In this document: positions 10,605-21,435 of the stretch, piece by piece | Numbering within the stretch: the stretch's first letter is position 1 | Layout of the letters: each line of letters begins with the position of its first letter | Assembly: GCA_963920635.1 (NCBI GenBank) | Contig: OY987298.1 | Coordinates: 109,373,309 to 109,437,308 of the forward strand | DNA: 64,000 nucleotides | Reading direction: 5' to 3' | Origin: Pseudeuparius sepicola | Taxonomy: Eukaryota; Arthropoda; Insecta; Coleoptera; Anthribidae | Notes under the pieces: model-generated | What the model was told of the DNA's origin: nothing | What the model saw: the letters and a program-made list of their open reading frames with translations, nothing else | Databases searched by the model: none | Made by a program: the position numbers and the translations under genes

Positions 10605-10935
10605 CCGTCTAAATTCTAAGTCGAAATGAGGGACACCCGGCGACATTCGGCAACACCGCCCGTTCCCTCCCCGCATATGGCTTTTTAAAAGAGCTGGCGG
10701 GGGAGGGAAAAGATTCGAAGCTGGCGGCTAGCGATGTAGCCGGATGGCCTCCCAGTAACCCACAAGACATTGCAAGTAGAAGTAAATTAGCCGAAGCCAT
10801 ACAAACTGTTTTACTGCGCTGTATTTCTATACAATGTCTATGTTTATTAAGTGATGTTTTTACTATCTTTCTACCAATAGATTCCTTGGCGGTTCTTAGC
10901 CTCGTAAATAGTCAATTTGTTGACAGAAATCTGTT
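10605..10935 (+). other. GC-rich segment with an open frame, unrecognised
   Basis: From about 10685 a plus-strand frame reads LAASDVAGWPPSNPQDIA and stays open for roughly 90 codons. Its second half is hydrophobic and leucine-rich. I recognise no family; it has no clear start and runs into the tandem duplication at 10936. It may be a transposon coding remnant or chance. Confidence 0.25.
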
Positions 10936-11258
10936 CTGGTGCTTCTTAACGAAGATAAGCTCTATGTCCGCTTTCGCTAGTTCTAACAGTTGATGAGGCT
11001 CACAGCAGAACGAACTCTGCTTCGAAAATGTTGATAAAATGGTCTACATAAAAACAATACTTCTGAGATTGTATATAGGCATCCAGCCAAAAACAACCTG
11101 GTGCTTCTTAACGAAGATAAGCTCTATGTCCGCTTTCGTTAATTCTAACCGTTGATGAGGCTCACAGCAGAATGAACTCTGCTTCGAAAATGTTGATAAA
11201 ATGGTCTACATAAAAAAAATACTTCTGAGATTGTATGTAGGCATCCAGCCAAAAACCC
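10936..11258. repeat. 162-bp tandem duplication
   Basis: CTGGTGCTTCTTAACGAAG at 10936 recurs at 11098 and the two units match with few substitutions, including GCTCTATGTCCGCTTTCG and GAGGCTCACAGCAGAA. The second unit ends at GGCATCCAGCCAAAAAC before CpG-rich DNA. Confidence 0.85.
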
Positions 11259-11742
11259 CGAAAACACCGTGACCGTGACACGCGGTCGTTCAACCCCACA
11301 CACGTTGCACCCGATCTCCGCTGTGCGTCCCTCCCCCCCCCCCCCAAACCGTACGTCGCGTCGGTAAAATCCGCAGTGGTCACATGACTTGCGGCGCCGC
11401 GACGTCTCACTCCAGGCGCCCGCCTCACCACAATGCACCTGCCCCCGTGACATTCCATTTGCGCCCAAGCTGCAAAACTTTCACGCCTTGCTATTCATAA
11501 CCAAACTATTTAGTGTCGCTGGAAAAGTGCTCCACCGTCACAGGGGGGAAATAAATTCCGACTACGGGCGGGAAATCGATAAGGGTTGCCCGACGTCGGG
11601 CGCCAGTTGGCGGACGGGAGCCGTCGGGTCCGCATGCCGTCGTCGCCGTCGAGACGTGTCAGCTGCGCGACCGTTTCTCGGCTTCGTCTAAATGAAAACG
11701 AAGAGGGGGAAATGTCCGAACGAGACCAAACCATGGGTTTTC
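11259..11742 (+). promoter_or_regulatory. CpG-rich stretch, possible promoter or first exon
   Basis: Base composition changes abruptly from AT-rich to GC- and CpG-rich (for example GACGTCGGGCGCC, GTCGTCGCCGTCGAGACG), with a run of 14 C near 11333. Overlapping open frames on both strands are a by-product of composition and none resembles a protein. A host gene 5' end is possible; so is a GC-rich transposon. No TATA box or splice site was convincing. Confidence 0.25.
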
Positions 11743-11965
11743 AGGAGGTCCTGCTCTGGTGTGACCAAGGTGCCGATGTGGTTCAGTGTACTCCCGTGAT
11801 GGCTTGTTGAACTATCTAGAAGCACCAACCCGCTATGAATCCGTCTAAGTACTGTGATCCCCCTTCCAGTAAGCATTCTCCGCTCAACTCTTTCTCAGTG
11901 TTGCTTCATGCTTGACTTGCATTGCTTCCGATGCCTTCCAACTGTTTCTCCCACTGTGCGAATGT
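11743..11965 (+). repeat. Family C repeat, uninterrupted copy
   Basis: It matches 14440-14516 joined to 17296-17462: GATGGCT..TTGA, ATCAACCC/ACCAACCC, TATGAATC and TTCAGTAAGCATT/TCCAGTAAGCATT all align in order. It therefore shows what the site of the 14517-17295 insertion looked like before insertion. Its own identity is unknown. Confidence 0.65.
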
Positions 11966-12479
11966 TCTGAGGTGGTGACAAAAGCACCACAGAGAGTGAC
12001 ATCACAACCGGAGCATCGTATTGGTGTATAATATACAACTGTCCAAAACTGAATCAAAACCCAAAACAATCTGGTAGATAATAATTCATACATATTATAT
12101 CGACGTAAAAAACAAAACTACAATGTTGTAAAATGGATCTTTGGTTCAATGTCATCAACATGAAGACAATAAGTGAAGAAATAAATAATAATTCCTTTTG
12201 TAAATAGGAAGCACGTGCATATACGTTTTTTCTTCGTTGAGACAATAATTCTACCTCGCTAACCTCCCATAAGGTCAGCCCAAAGATCCATGCTTCAAGT
12301 ACTGTATCTATATACATACACTATATCTACTTATCTAACCTTAGATTCACATGCCCTAACATCCTTTATCCTTTCACCAAAAAAACATTCGCAATTACAC
12401 AATAACCACCAACCTCAACTTCTGGTAATAAATCAAGAAATCCACAGTCTTGTGAACCAAAAAGTCCACTATTGATAGG
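11966..12479. other. Unassigned AT-rich DNA
   Basis: No gene or repeat supported. Confidence 0.5.
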
Positions 12480-13845
12480 AAACTTCAAAACGGCCGATTT
12501 TTTAAAATCCAACATGGCGGCAATATTTAAGTTTAACCTTTTGTTTGGGCTAATTCTTTTTGAAGAAAAAATGTCACAATGATGCATCCAATACGAAAAG
12601 TAAATGAAATTGGCCTTTGTCTACAATTTAAGACCACATCGCGGAATATCGATCCATCGGAGGCGGAGCTATACGCAACAAAATAAAGAGTCATTTTCAT
12701 TGTTTAGATGGCGGCCATGCTTGAAAATGGCCATGCTTGAAAATGGTCTTTTCCTTATACACAATAATATCATTGTTATACTGTACCTAATACTGAAACT
12801 TGATTTGCCATATATTTTTTTTATTTATTAACCGATGGTAGTGAGTGTTGCATCGTTGCTTGCAGAATGGACAGACTATTGACAGAATACTTCAAAATGG
12901 CTAATTTTATTAAGATGGCGGCCACATTTGGAAATTGTTATTTCCTTGGACTAATAATTTTTCTTGAAGCAAAAATGTCGGAATAATGCAACCGATGCAA
13001 TAAAAAATATATATTGCGTATCGTTCCGCCCCCGATGGACCGAGTTTCCTCGCTGTGGTCTTAAAATACAAAGGAAGCCCATTTTATTTACTTTTTGTTT
13101 AGGTTGCATCATTTCGATATATTTTTCTTTAAAGGGCTATATTTAAACATCGACGCCATACTTATCGAATTTAAAAAGTCGGACAATTGAGAGTTTTTTT
13201 TGTCAATAGTCCATTCCTTTCTGAAAGCAAAAATGCCACTTTTTTAAATCATTGTGATGGTAAATAAAAAAATAAGGGCAAAAAAAGTAGTCAGTTTCAG
13301 TACTACAACATACCTAATTAGGTATCAACGATGAAAAAGTGGTCTTAGAATGGAGAGGAAGGTTCATTTAATTTACTTTTTGTATTGGATACAAACAAAG
13401 GGCTAAATTTAAATATCGCCCCAATGTTGGATTTGAAAAAATCTGCCATTTTGAAGTCTTTGGTCGAAAGTCCATTCTTTTCGGCAGGCAACAATGCCTC
13501 GTTTTTTAAAATCGGTTGGGAAATAAAAACATTATGGGGCAAAAGAAGGCAGGCAATTTCAGTACTACAGCACAGCATATCAACGAAAATGACGCTTTCT
13601 TTTATTGAACATAGCTCCGCCTCCGACGGGGTGATTTTCCTCGTTGTGGCCTTAGAATGTAGAGGAAGGTCCATTTCTATTTTCACTTACTATTTACTAT
13701 TTACCAAACAAAGGGTTAAATGTAAACACTGCCGCCGTGTTTAATTTTAAAAATCGGCCATTTTGAAGTTTTCTGGTCAATAGCCCGTTCTTTTCTGCAT
13801 ACTCGTTTTTTAAAATCGGTTGATAAATGATAACATTGCGGCCAA
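12480..13845. repeat. Degenerate ~320-bp repeat array with an orientation switch
   Basis: Units share a core that reads AAAGGGCTAAATTTAAA .. AATGTTGGATTT .. GCCATTTTGAAGT, then a TTTTTAAAATCGGTTG block and a CCGCCTCCGACGGGG block. Cores facing right begin near 13137, 13400 and 13713, a spacing of about 260-320 bp. At 12486-12545 and 12888-12920 the same core appears as its reverse complement (ACTTCAAAACGGCCGATTTT, ACTTCAAAATGGC). The array is thus two head-to-head groups that meet between about 12950 and 13080. Divergence is substantial and no reading frame is conserved. Confidence 0.7.
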
Positions 13846-14439
13846 AACAAAAAGTCCAAACTCTTTGGCCCACCCGGCATATTTTTGTACAAATACAAGC
13901 TTTTAGTTCAAGAACTTCGTCAGGGTTAAAGATAACAGAATTAAAAATACATTACGAAAAAAGCCATACTGCTGTACCTACTTACAGTTATGATGTTTCT
14001 AAAGGGCTAAATGTACTAAAGGGCTGAATATAACATAGAATTAATAAAATATTACGTTGTATTTGCATATAGTTGTGTCACTATAACTAAAGTGCCAATA
14101 TAACAATATTCTTTCTTCGTAATGTTCGATTATTTCCATATTATTTTTAGCCCCGCCGAAGTTCTTAAACAAGAATTAAAGCTTATATTTTTACAAACAA
14201 CATATATAACGAAAGTTTTGAGACAAAAATGAAAATACTACCATTTTCCAATTTCCAACTTAAATTTAACTATGTAGAAAAACAATTGTTAGAAACCTTT
14301 CTTAACAATACGATTGTAGAAGAACAAATAGCGGCCCATGATCTTCATTCAAACACAACTAAGTATCGCATAAGTGATTGGATGGTAGCAGCAAAACGAG
14401 AAAAACACCTTTAGGCCTACAGAGACATGGTTATCTAGA
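13846..14439. other. Unassigned
   Basis: Short frames only, none recognisable. Confidence 0.45.
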
Positions 14440-14516
14440 AGACAAAGATCGATCGGATTCAGAGTACCTACTCTCCTGATGGCTAATTGAGCTACCTCTA
14501 TGCATCAACCCATTAT
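14440..14516 (+). repeat. Family C repeat, left part (interrupted)
   Basis: It aligns with the first part of 11743-11965 and stops at CCCATTAT, where the 14517-17295 element begins. Continued at 17296. Confidence 0.65.
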
Positions 14517-15774
14517 AATCCAGTAAATTTAACCGGATTTATATGGGTAATAATGCAATTCATTGGGTAAGAAATTTTTTTTATCCATGGATAGTACACC
14601 ATAGTGAAAGCTTAAATCCGAGTTTTCGACCATCAACCACATGCAGGTTTAAGGATTAATTAGTTTTTCGCCAATAACAGGTGTATTTTTAATTTTAACT
14701 AAAAAATAGCCGACGCTATTTTTGAAGGAAAAAAGGTGCTCTACAAATTTGTTCTCGTGACATTTTCTTGAATTTTGCATATATAACAAGTTATAATAAA
14801 ATAATCGAGAAAAAAGGAGTGCAATTTTTTTTCACATATAATATTTTTTTTTCTGATAACAACAGCGCAAAATTTTCTTAACAAAAGTTGTTCACTACGA
14901 AATCATCTATGATATTTGTCTGAACAACTTTTTTTCTATCAGCAATAGTTTATTTCCGATAGCGTCTCAAAGTTGTGCGCAACGTCTCCTAGCACCTCGT
15001 AGCGCCCAAGTACGCGCGCTATTCCTTGCCTGTACCTTCCAAAATTTCCCAAGTTTTTTATACACGAGCGATTGTTTTGTGTGCCAACGAACGTTCAAGT
15101 ATAGGTATAGTCAAATTATTTTAAGAAGTCCTTACTGGGACTGTCAATTGGTAATTTCGCCATCCTAAGTTGACATCAATGCCGCAAAAAATGCAACCGG
15201 GTCATAAGTCCAGGTCAGTAACGAGCCCATTTGCACAATGAATAACTACTAATAACACAAACAAGAACAACACAGATAACGGTAAAACTCACGAAACGTA
15301 CAAAACCCGCGAATATTTTCACTGCCCAAAGTTTGAACCCTTTTGAACGATCCGGAAAACCTTCACGGTCACTTCATAACACCGAAATAAAATTTAGCCT
15401 GAGTACGCACCATAGACGCAGCCGCAAGTATAGCTGATTATGCCAAAATACCAAAATGAAAGTATTTCCATGACGTTTGAAATTATTATTAAAATGAGTT
15501 GTAGTCATAGTTATTTTTATTTGTTTCGTGATTGCAATAAGGTTTTTATTTTATTATGTTCTTTTTTCGTATCACTTGGGTAACTTTTCACATCATAAAT
15601 CAATGAGTGACGTCATTAACTGGTTGAGACACATATACCAATGTTATACCAATGGTTAACAGAAAATTCCTAGGGATTTTGTGGAGAATGTCATCTGACA
15701 AAATCGGGACTTCTTACAGTAATCGGGACAGTTCGATAGTTTACTCTGTTCCATGGCCGACTAGAACTAGAACT

Positions 15775-16488
15775 TAAAAGTTAACTTATTCTGAATTTTT
15801 ATGAAACTTTATACGGATCAAGAGTGCCCTGGAATCATTGAAAAAGTATTAATTAACACAAAAGTAATTTATTTCTTTACAAAATGCTAACCAACAAATA
15901 AAAATAAATTAAATTAATTGTTGCAGCTTTATTAATAAAGTCACTGTCTAAGATGATAAGTACATTTTCTATACGTTTCCTTAACTCATATGGACTTACT
16001 AACTCTCAGGCTTCTATATTATTTTTAGACTTGGTTCGTTTATAGTTTCTGCGGCTGTTTTGAATACTCGATTTTTTACCCAAAAAATTTAGCATTTTGA
16101 GATGGCACAGAGAAAGACACATATTTTCTATTGGATCTTTTACACCAACATTTTGAGTGGTCCTGTTGACCATTCAACTGTTTTAAGGGGATTCCATGGC
16201 ACATACTTATTGACTTGCCAGATGATGTCTTTAAAATTTGGTATATGGGGGTTTTACGGTGTCCTGATTAACACTGAGGTGTCAGCTTATAAATAAAAAA
16301 TCGCTAAATGGTTTTCGTCATTTTTTACTAGAAAAAAATTCGTAATAGGCCTTGAAAATTGAAATTAAGGCCTGAAATTTTGCACCAAAGTAGAGTTTTT
16401 GTTACCTATCTTTAGGGAAAAAAACGGTTAAAATAGGATGGAAAATAAAAATGTTACGGGGGTGCTTCCATTTCAAATGGGCCACCCT
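15775..16488 (+). repeat. Family A repeat nested in the 2.8-kb element
   Basis: It contains the core (ATTTTTATGAAACTTTATAC, AAGTCACTGTCTAAG), the inverse of the first part near 16090 (ATTTAGCATTTTGAGATGG), then a full terminal arm ending CCACCCTG beside TA. The order core, inverted core, arm indicates that complete family A elements carry arms at both ends. Confidence 0.7.
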
Positions 16489-16506
16489 GTATATCTAAGC
16501 ACAGTC

Positions 16507-16650
16507 GAATAAAAAATATTGTATGATACACGGACGAAAAGTTGTTTTTCGTACTCCTCCGGTTCGCCAGCCTCGGCCGGTGAAGTCTGCATCCGTCCGA
16601 AAAACTTGACTTTTCGTTCTTGTACCTACCATAAACTACGACGCGCGGAC
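16507..16650. repeat. Short palindrome with CpG-rich centre
   Basis: ACGGACGAAAAGTTGTTTTTC faces an imperfect complement (CGAAAAACTTGACTTTTCGT) around the centre GCCAGCCTCGGCCGGTG. It shares the AATAAAAAATATTGT entry with 2576-2712. Confidence 0.6.
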
Positions 16651-16661
16651 ACAAGTAATTA

Positions 16662-16722
16662 TTATGCTCTACCTGGACCGACACATTAATATAGTGTTGG
16701 TCCAGGCTCTATATAATAATAT
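16662..16722. repeat. Short inverted repeat
   Basis: CTACCTGGACCGACAC faces GTGTTGGTCCAGGCTC with a ~12-base centre. Probably the stem of a small foldback element. No target duplication is evident. Confidence 0.55.
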
Positions 16723-17295
16723 ATGTCAAAGTACAGTCAGGTATAAAAAGAACCTTGGAAATTTTGCCAGGTACAGGCAATAAAGGTATAGCGCGCGTAC
16801 TTGGGCGCTACGAGGTGCCAGAAGACGTTGCGCCCAACTTTGAGATGCTACCGGAAATAAACTATTGCTGATAGAGAAAAGTTTTTCAGACAAATATCAT
16901 AGGTGATTTTGTAGTGAACAACTTTTGTTAAGAAAATTTCGCGCTGTCGTTAGCAGAAAAAAATATTAGAAGTGAAAAAAATTGCAACCCCTTTTTTCTC
17001 GATTATTTTCTTATAACTTGTTATATATGCAAAATTTAAGAAAATGTCAAGAGAACAAATTTGCAGAGTACCTTTTTTCCTTTAAAAATGGAGTCAGCTA
17101 TTTTTTAGGTAAAATTAAAATTCCAGCTGTTATTGGCGAAAAACTATTTTACCACTAAATTCAAGATGGCGGAAAACCTGCATGGGGTTGATGGTTTAAA
17201 ACTCGGATTTAAGCTTTCTACATGATGTACTATCGATGGATAAAAAAAATTCTTACCCAATGAATTGCAATATTAAACCTTAAATTTACTGGACT

Positions 17296-17462
17296 ATTAT
17301 GAATCGATCTAAAAGCACTGTCACATTCCTCTTTCAGTAAGCATTATCCTATATATCTTCTTTATAGTGCTTCCCGTAGCTGAGCTGGAACTTGCATTGC
17401 TTTGAATGCCTTTCGACGAATTACCACATTATGAACACGCTCTCAAGTCCCAGATGCTCTAG
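17296..17462 (+). repeat. Family C repeat, right part (interrupted)
   Basis: It continues the copy begun at 14440, from ATTATGAATCGATCT through TTTCAGTAAGCATT to CTTGCATTGCTTTGAATGCC, aligned to 11829-11965. Confidence 0.65.
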
Positions 17463-18458
17463 AATGAACCAAAGTGATATAGGTACCTATTGTTTATGAT
17501 GCATGTCATTATATACCTACCCTGAAAATTAATATCGAAATATTAAATATCTTCACCTGTAAGTAATTAATTGTAATTGTAAATTAATTACTTAGTGATC
17601 TATCCATTTATTAGTACGCTCACTGTTTTTAATAATACTCTTACCTTATCCAAATGTTGTTAGTGCAGATGACATAAGTGCAGCTAGTTCATCGATTTTC
17701 GTAGCTAAGAGTTATTTACAGTGTGGCATACAAGACCTACGCGTAGAATGGATTAGCGAACTATTATCTACCAGGCACATGTTCCTAAAATAAATTTTAT
17801 TACCAACAGTTTCCTGATTCCGGGCAAAACTATCACGATATTCTTAAATTCACAGATACCCAGATGGTATTTTCCTCTATTTGTGTCTTTGTTTGCAATC
17901 AACTGATGATTACATTATATATACCTTCTGTTTGATAGACCTATCGGATGGAGCAAGGAAAATGTATCCAAATATTATGTACTCTAAACGGATTCTGTAA
18001 ATTTGAAAGTGATAAAATTTTTGTGTCTAACTATTCTTTGGCAACTAACAATAAAAAATTAAAAAAAAAGTTTACAAAAGGGCTCCTATGCAGAATAGGT
18101 ACTTCGTGGTTTTTACTTATAGTCAATAATAGAAGCAACCGTTTAAATAATCGTGACATTTTTGACAACTGGAAGATCAACTATCTGAGCTAGTCAAGAT
18201 CTGATATCAATATGTGAAGATGTCACAACATCAAATTATGTTAAAGCCAAAACTAAAAAAAAATATATTTGGGGATAAAGTAACTAACTACTCGATAGAA
18301 TGTGAAGAGAATTTACTTTTTGTACCTATGTTACCTTCGGGAGCTTCTAAACATGTAGTTTTCTGGTTTAACCCATATCATAGCTGCTGATCTTGTATGT
18401 AATTAAACAGGATTCACTTAACCAAATTGAACTTTTAATTCGTTTTATGCTTGCGTAT
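17463..18458. other. Unassigned AT-rich DNA
   Basis: No supported gene. The last four bases, GTAT (18455-18458), are one half of the gypsy target duplication. Confidence 0.5.
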
Positions 18459-18849
18459 TGTTGCGGAACACGAGAAAGAACCGCGTTCTTTGTTTTCGGG
18501 GTTCTGCTGGTCGTTACCAATGATCTAAAATTGGAAATAATGCCAATCGTTGACGGACAAGCTTTTATTATTAATTGGTACTTTCCAGTATCTAAAAATG
18601 AATTACATGGATAGAAGTATTCATGAGACAATAACACTAACATTACATACTTAAAAATGACCAGGCGCAACCATGAATTATTATGATAAACAATATTCAA
18701 CAGTTCTTTGGGAGACCACAGGTTCACCTTATCGATACCGGCAAATACTCTCGGGCAGCGCGCCTCGCGAAGAAATTCTACTGCTGCCGCCATCTGGCAA
18801 AGAGGTGAGAAAGCCAAGCCGAAAGCAATACAGGGCGTGTTATGCTACA
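18459..18849 (-). repeat. Gypsy 3' LTR (391 bp)
   Basis: It matches 22623-23067 with scattered substitutions but lacks the 55-bp segment. Such a difference should not exist at insertion, so it arose later as a deletion here or an insertion in the other LTR. Confidence 0.93.
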
Positions 18850-18862
18850 TCTGCCCCCCTTC
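18850..18862 (-). promoter_or_regulatory. Polypurine tract
   Basis: The minus strand reads GAAGGGGGGCAGA directly before the 3' LTR, the expected site for plus-strand priming. Confidence 0.85.
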
Positions 18863-19099
18863 ACGTGAACGAGGATCTGAATTCTGATCGAGTTCAAGAG
18901 GGGAAAAGTAGGGCTTCAGGTGTGAAGCATGAAAAGTGCCACGCTCCTCATCACTGTCCACCGCTTGTATTACATACGTAGCATCGCTAACCTCTTTTTT
19001 TACCCTGAAAGGGCCAGTAAACAACAACAGCATTTTCTTGGTCTCTGCGCGGACAGCAGAAGAGACGGTATTTGCCCTCAGTAGCACCAAATCGCCCAT
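18850..19099 (-). pseudogene. pol: Gypsy pol: integrase C-terminal GPY/F region
   Basis: GDLVLLRANT, LLFTGPFRVKK and GTFHASHLKPYF are the end of a Ty3/gypsy integrase, including the GPF form of the GPY/F motif that contacts DNA. The frame runs through the polypurine tract into the LTR. It is separated from the core by lost sequence and a frame change. Confidence 0.85.
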
Positions 19100-19179
19100 T
19101 TGAAACCTCTTAAAAGGACGCCCAGGATGCGCAAACTACCTTCTTGCGGCCTTTCCCTGAAGCGTCGCCTCCGCCAGTA

Positions 19180-19799
19180 TTAGCTTTTCTTGGTGGTTGT
19201 TAGGCTGGTAATCGCATGACGACGGATTTGGAAAGCCGTTGGGTAGCAGCCTGGGCCGCTCCGTTGCAAGCTGTAATTCATCGGGAGTAAACCCTGTGGA
19301 CTCGTGAACAAAAACTTCTCAAACCGGGGTACTTCCCAGGCCCACCGGCTATGTTGTTCAGAGCAATAGGTGCGCAACAACCTCCCAAGTTCCCTCATGA
19401 CCCTCTCCGAAGGATTCGCACACGGGTGTCGGACAGAACAAAATACAATATTGACGCCCTGGTCCATCAAGGTGCGCTTCCAGAGAAGTGACGTAAACTG
19501 CGTACCATTATCATGCAGGAGCCGATCCGGTTGGCCATGCTTCACAACATAGTCTTGGAGCAGGCGATTCAAAATCGCCTTCGATGTTGCTTTTTTCAGA
19601 GGATACAGAGTGACATGCTTCGTGAAAAGGTTCAGAATGACGCAAATATACGACACCCCCCTCGACTTCGAATCAGGGGACCAAGAATATCTAACGCACA
19701 AATATCATTCTTATGGCGAGGAACGATCTGCATTTGAGGTGGCTTGGGAAGAGTACCTACTTATTTTCGCCTTCTGGCATATTGGACAGAATTTAAGTT
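19180..19799 (-). pseudogene. pol: Gypsy pol: integrase zinc finger and catalytic core
   Basis: In one frame the minus strand reads FCPICQKAKISRYSS near 19790, the CXXC half of the HHCC zinc finger. After a stop and a frame change comes ICALDILGP with the first catalytic aspartate, then GGVSYICVILNLFTKHV, RLLHDNGTQFTSLLW with the second aspartate, and ANPSERVMRELGRLLRTY, which supplies the catalytic glutamate. All three catalytic residues are thus still visible, but not in one frame. The core degrades into a non-family tail near 19200. Confidence 0.87.
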
Positions 19800-20561
19800 G
19801 CTTTTTGGGTTGGAAGTCCAGACCCCTCCCTTCATCGCAGCCCATGTCTTGAACACACCATAGACTAACGCCCGAGGCAAACACAGCAAATATAGATTTT
19901 CGGAACCAACCTTAAACAAGACGCCTTCATGAAGAGTAAACTGGCTCGTCAGGTTCCCACCGTCAACCTCCTCCATTATCTTGGCTAACTTTTCGTCCGC
20001 TCTTTGATGGGTGCTGATATTCTTCAAAAGAATCTTTAGTTCCTTGGGCAATTCAAACAAGGACATAACCTCAAAACACCTGTTCATGGGAGAGGGAAAT
20101 CGAGTACAAGCGAACCGACTCAATGCATCACACTGAATGTTTGCCTTCCCGGGCACGAACTCCACCTCAAAGTCGTACTCCTGCATCGCCAACGCCCACC
20201 GTGCAATTCTGGGAGAAAGCAATCGACAACCTCTGAGATAAGACACCGCTTTGCTGTCCGGGTAGACAAAAAACTTACGACCCAGCAAGAAAACTCTCCA
20301 CTTAAGCAAAGCAAAAAGCAGTGCCAGAATTTCCTTTTCCGTAGCAAAGTATCTCCTCTCTCGCGGAAGAAGTAAACGCGAGGCATAAGCGATCACACGC
20401 CGATGTCCGCCAACCACCTGAAACAAAATTGCAGCCACGCCGGTGTCGCTGGCATCGGTTTGTACGTGGAATGGAATATCGAAATTTGGGTGATACAAAA
20501 GTGTAGCATCTTGCAAATCCTGTTTCATGTCATGAAAAGACTTTTCCTGGAGATCCCCCAT
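19800..20561 (-). pseudogene. pol: Gypsy pol: RNase H and linker
   Basis: RNase H removes the RNA strand during reverse transcription. FHVQTDASDTGVAAILFQ carries the first catalytic aspartate, and RRYFATEKEILALLFAL the glutamate. The third block, normally TDHKAL, reads YPDSKAV here. It is followed by EFVPGKANIQCDALSR, the usual end of the domain with its last aspartate. The frame differs from that of the preceding reverse transcriptase. Downstream is the spacer before the integrase zinc finger (EGVLFKVGSENLYLLCLPRA). Confidence 0.88.
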
Positions 20562-21087
20562 TTCCAGTGAGCTCCTTTCTTAAGCAGCGAGGTCAAAGGT
20601 GCCGAACGAGCTGCAAAGTTCGGTGAGAATATTCTGTCATATTGACACAGGTGCAAAAAAGCCTGAGGCTCCTTGACACCGCGCGGGGTCTTGTAGTCCA
20701 ATATCGCCTGTATTCTGTCTGGATTAGGTTGGATACCATCCCCACTCAAGATGTAACCAAGATACTCAATTTCAGACCGAAAAAACTTGCATTTTGACAT
20801 TTTGACCGTAAGGCCGGCCTCCCTGAGGCGTCCAAATACTTTGCTCAGATGCATTAAGTGCCCATCAAAAGTTGAACTCATCACCAAGAGGTCATCAACA
20901 TAGGTTATCAGAAAGTCTCTAAAAACGTCACCAAAAATGGTGACGAAACGAGGCAGTCGCTGTGCTCAGGCCAAAAGGTAGGACGCAAAATCGGTACGTT
21001 TTCGTACCAACCATGAAACCAACATACTGACGATCAGCTTCAGGTAGTGGAATCTGCCAGTACCCATGCGACAGATCTATGCTGAAA
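20525..21087 (-). pseudogene. pol: Gypsy pol: reverse transcriptase, N-terminally deleted and frameshifted
   Basis: From 21087 the minus strand reads FSIDLSHGYWQIPLPEA and VLPFGLSTATASF, standard Ty3/gypsy reverse transcriptase blocks. A one-base shift near 20945 breaks the frame just before the catalytic block ITYVDDLLVMS, whose YVDD codons are at 20891-20902. The thumb follows (GRLREAGLTVKMSKCKFF, YLGYILSGDGIQPNPDRI). Missing entirely is the first part of the domain, normally well over 100 residues between protease and FSIDL, including the first catalytic aspartate context and the WRFCVDYR-type block. The enzyme cannot be functional. Confidence 0.88.
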
Positions 21088-21435
21088 AAAAAAACCTTCC
21101 TTTTTGTACTTGGTCTTGAACGCGCCGATTATTTTTATACCCGGGCATGGAAAATGCGGAATATCGGTGTGATACTCCGGCAAGCACATCCAAACTTCAT
21201 ACGATATCGCCGATATTTGACTACCCGTATCCATCAGACACGGATAAAAACAATTGTAGAGTCTTATATGTATAAAAAACGATTTATATTCTCGAACTTC
21301 ATGATCAAAGTTGTACTCTTTAAGAAGGTCATCCCTGGGATTATTTTCGACAGTGACGGCCGCGCTAAATAGTCTCCCACGACCGAGCCTACTCGTGGGA
21401 GTCTTCCGCGTTTCCCGAGTCACCCTCAAAAACAT
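21085..21435 (-). pseudogene. pol: Gypsy pol: aspartic protease
   Basis: The frame carries CLMDTGSQISAISYEVW; DTGS is the active-site loop of a retroviral-type aspartic protease, which cuts the polyprotein. The domain ends around FPCPGIKIIGAFKTKYKKEG. The next residues belong to the late fingers/palm of reverse transcriptase read in the wrong frame, so a deletion has fused protease directly to the middle of reverse transcriptase. The frame is +1 relative to gag and overlaps it by 47 bases. Confidence 0.8.

Larger units (their letters stand above)
14517..17295. mobile_element. 2.8-kb element with ~0.5-kb inverted arms and ATTAT duplication
   Basis: The left arm (14517 to about 15060) is matched in reverse complement by about 16745-17295. 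Landmarks are AATCCAGTAAATTTAA facing TTAAATTTACTGGACT, TGCAATTCATTGGGTAAGA, TTTTTTCTATCAGCAATAG and GCGCCCAAGTACGCGCGC. The element is flanked by ATTAT on both sides (14512-14516 and 17296-17300), and removing it with one ATTAT restores the family C sequence seen at 11.8 kb. The interior carries a family A fragment and short palindromes but no transposase. A 5-bp duplication excludes mariner, hAT and Mutator-type classes; the superfamily is otherwise open. Confidence 0.85.

Noticed and set aside
11145..11810. Several overlapping 70-107-codon frames on both strands
   Set aside because: They arise from GC-rich composition with few stop codons; none resembles a protein and they overlap each other.
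12480..13845. CRISPR-like array
   Set aside because: Repeats are long, degenerate and change orientation with no uniform spacers; the host is an animal.
18368..18817. 149-codon minus-strand frame
   Set aside because: It is the LTR read through in the same phase as at 22.6-22.9 kb, running into flanking DNA; not a gene.
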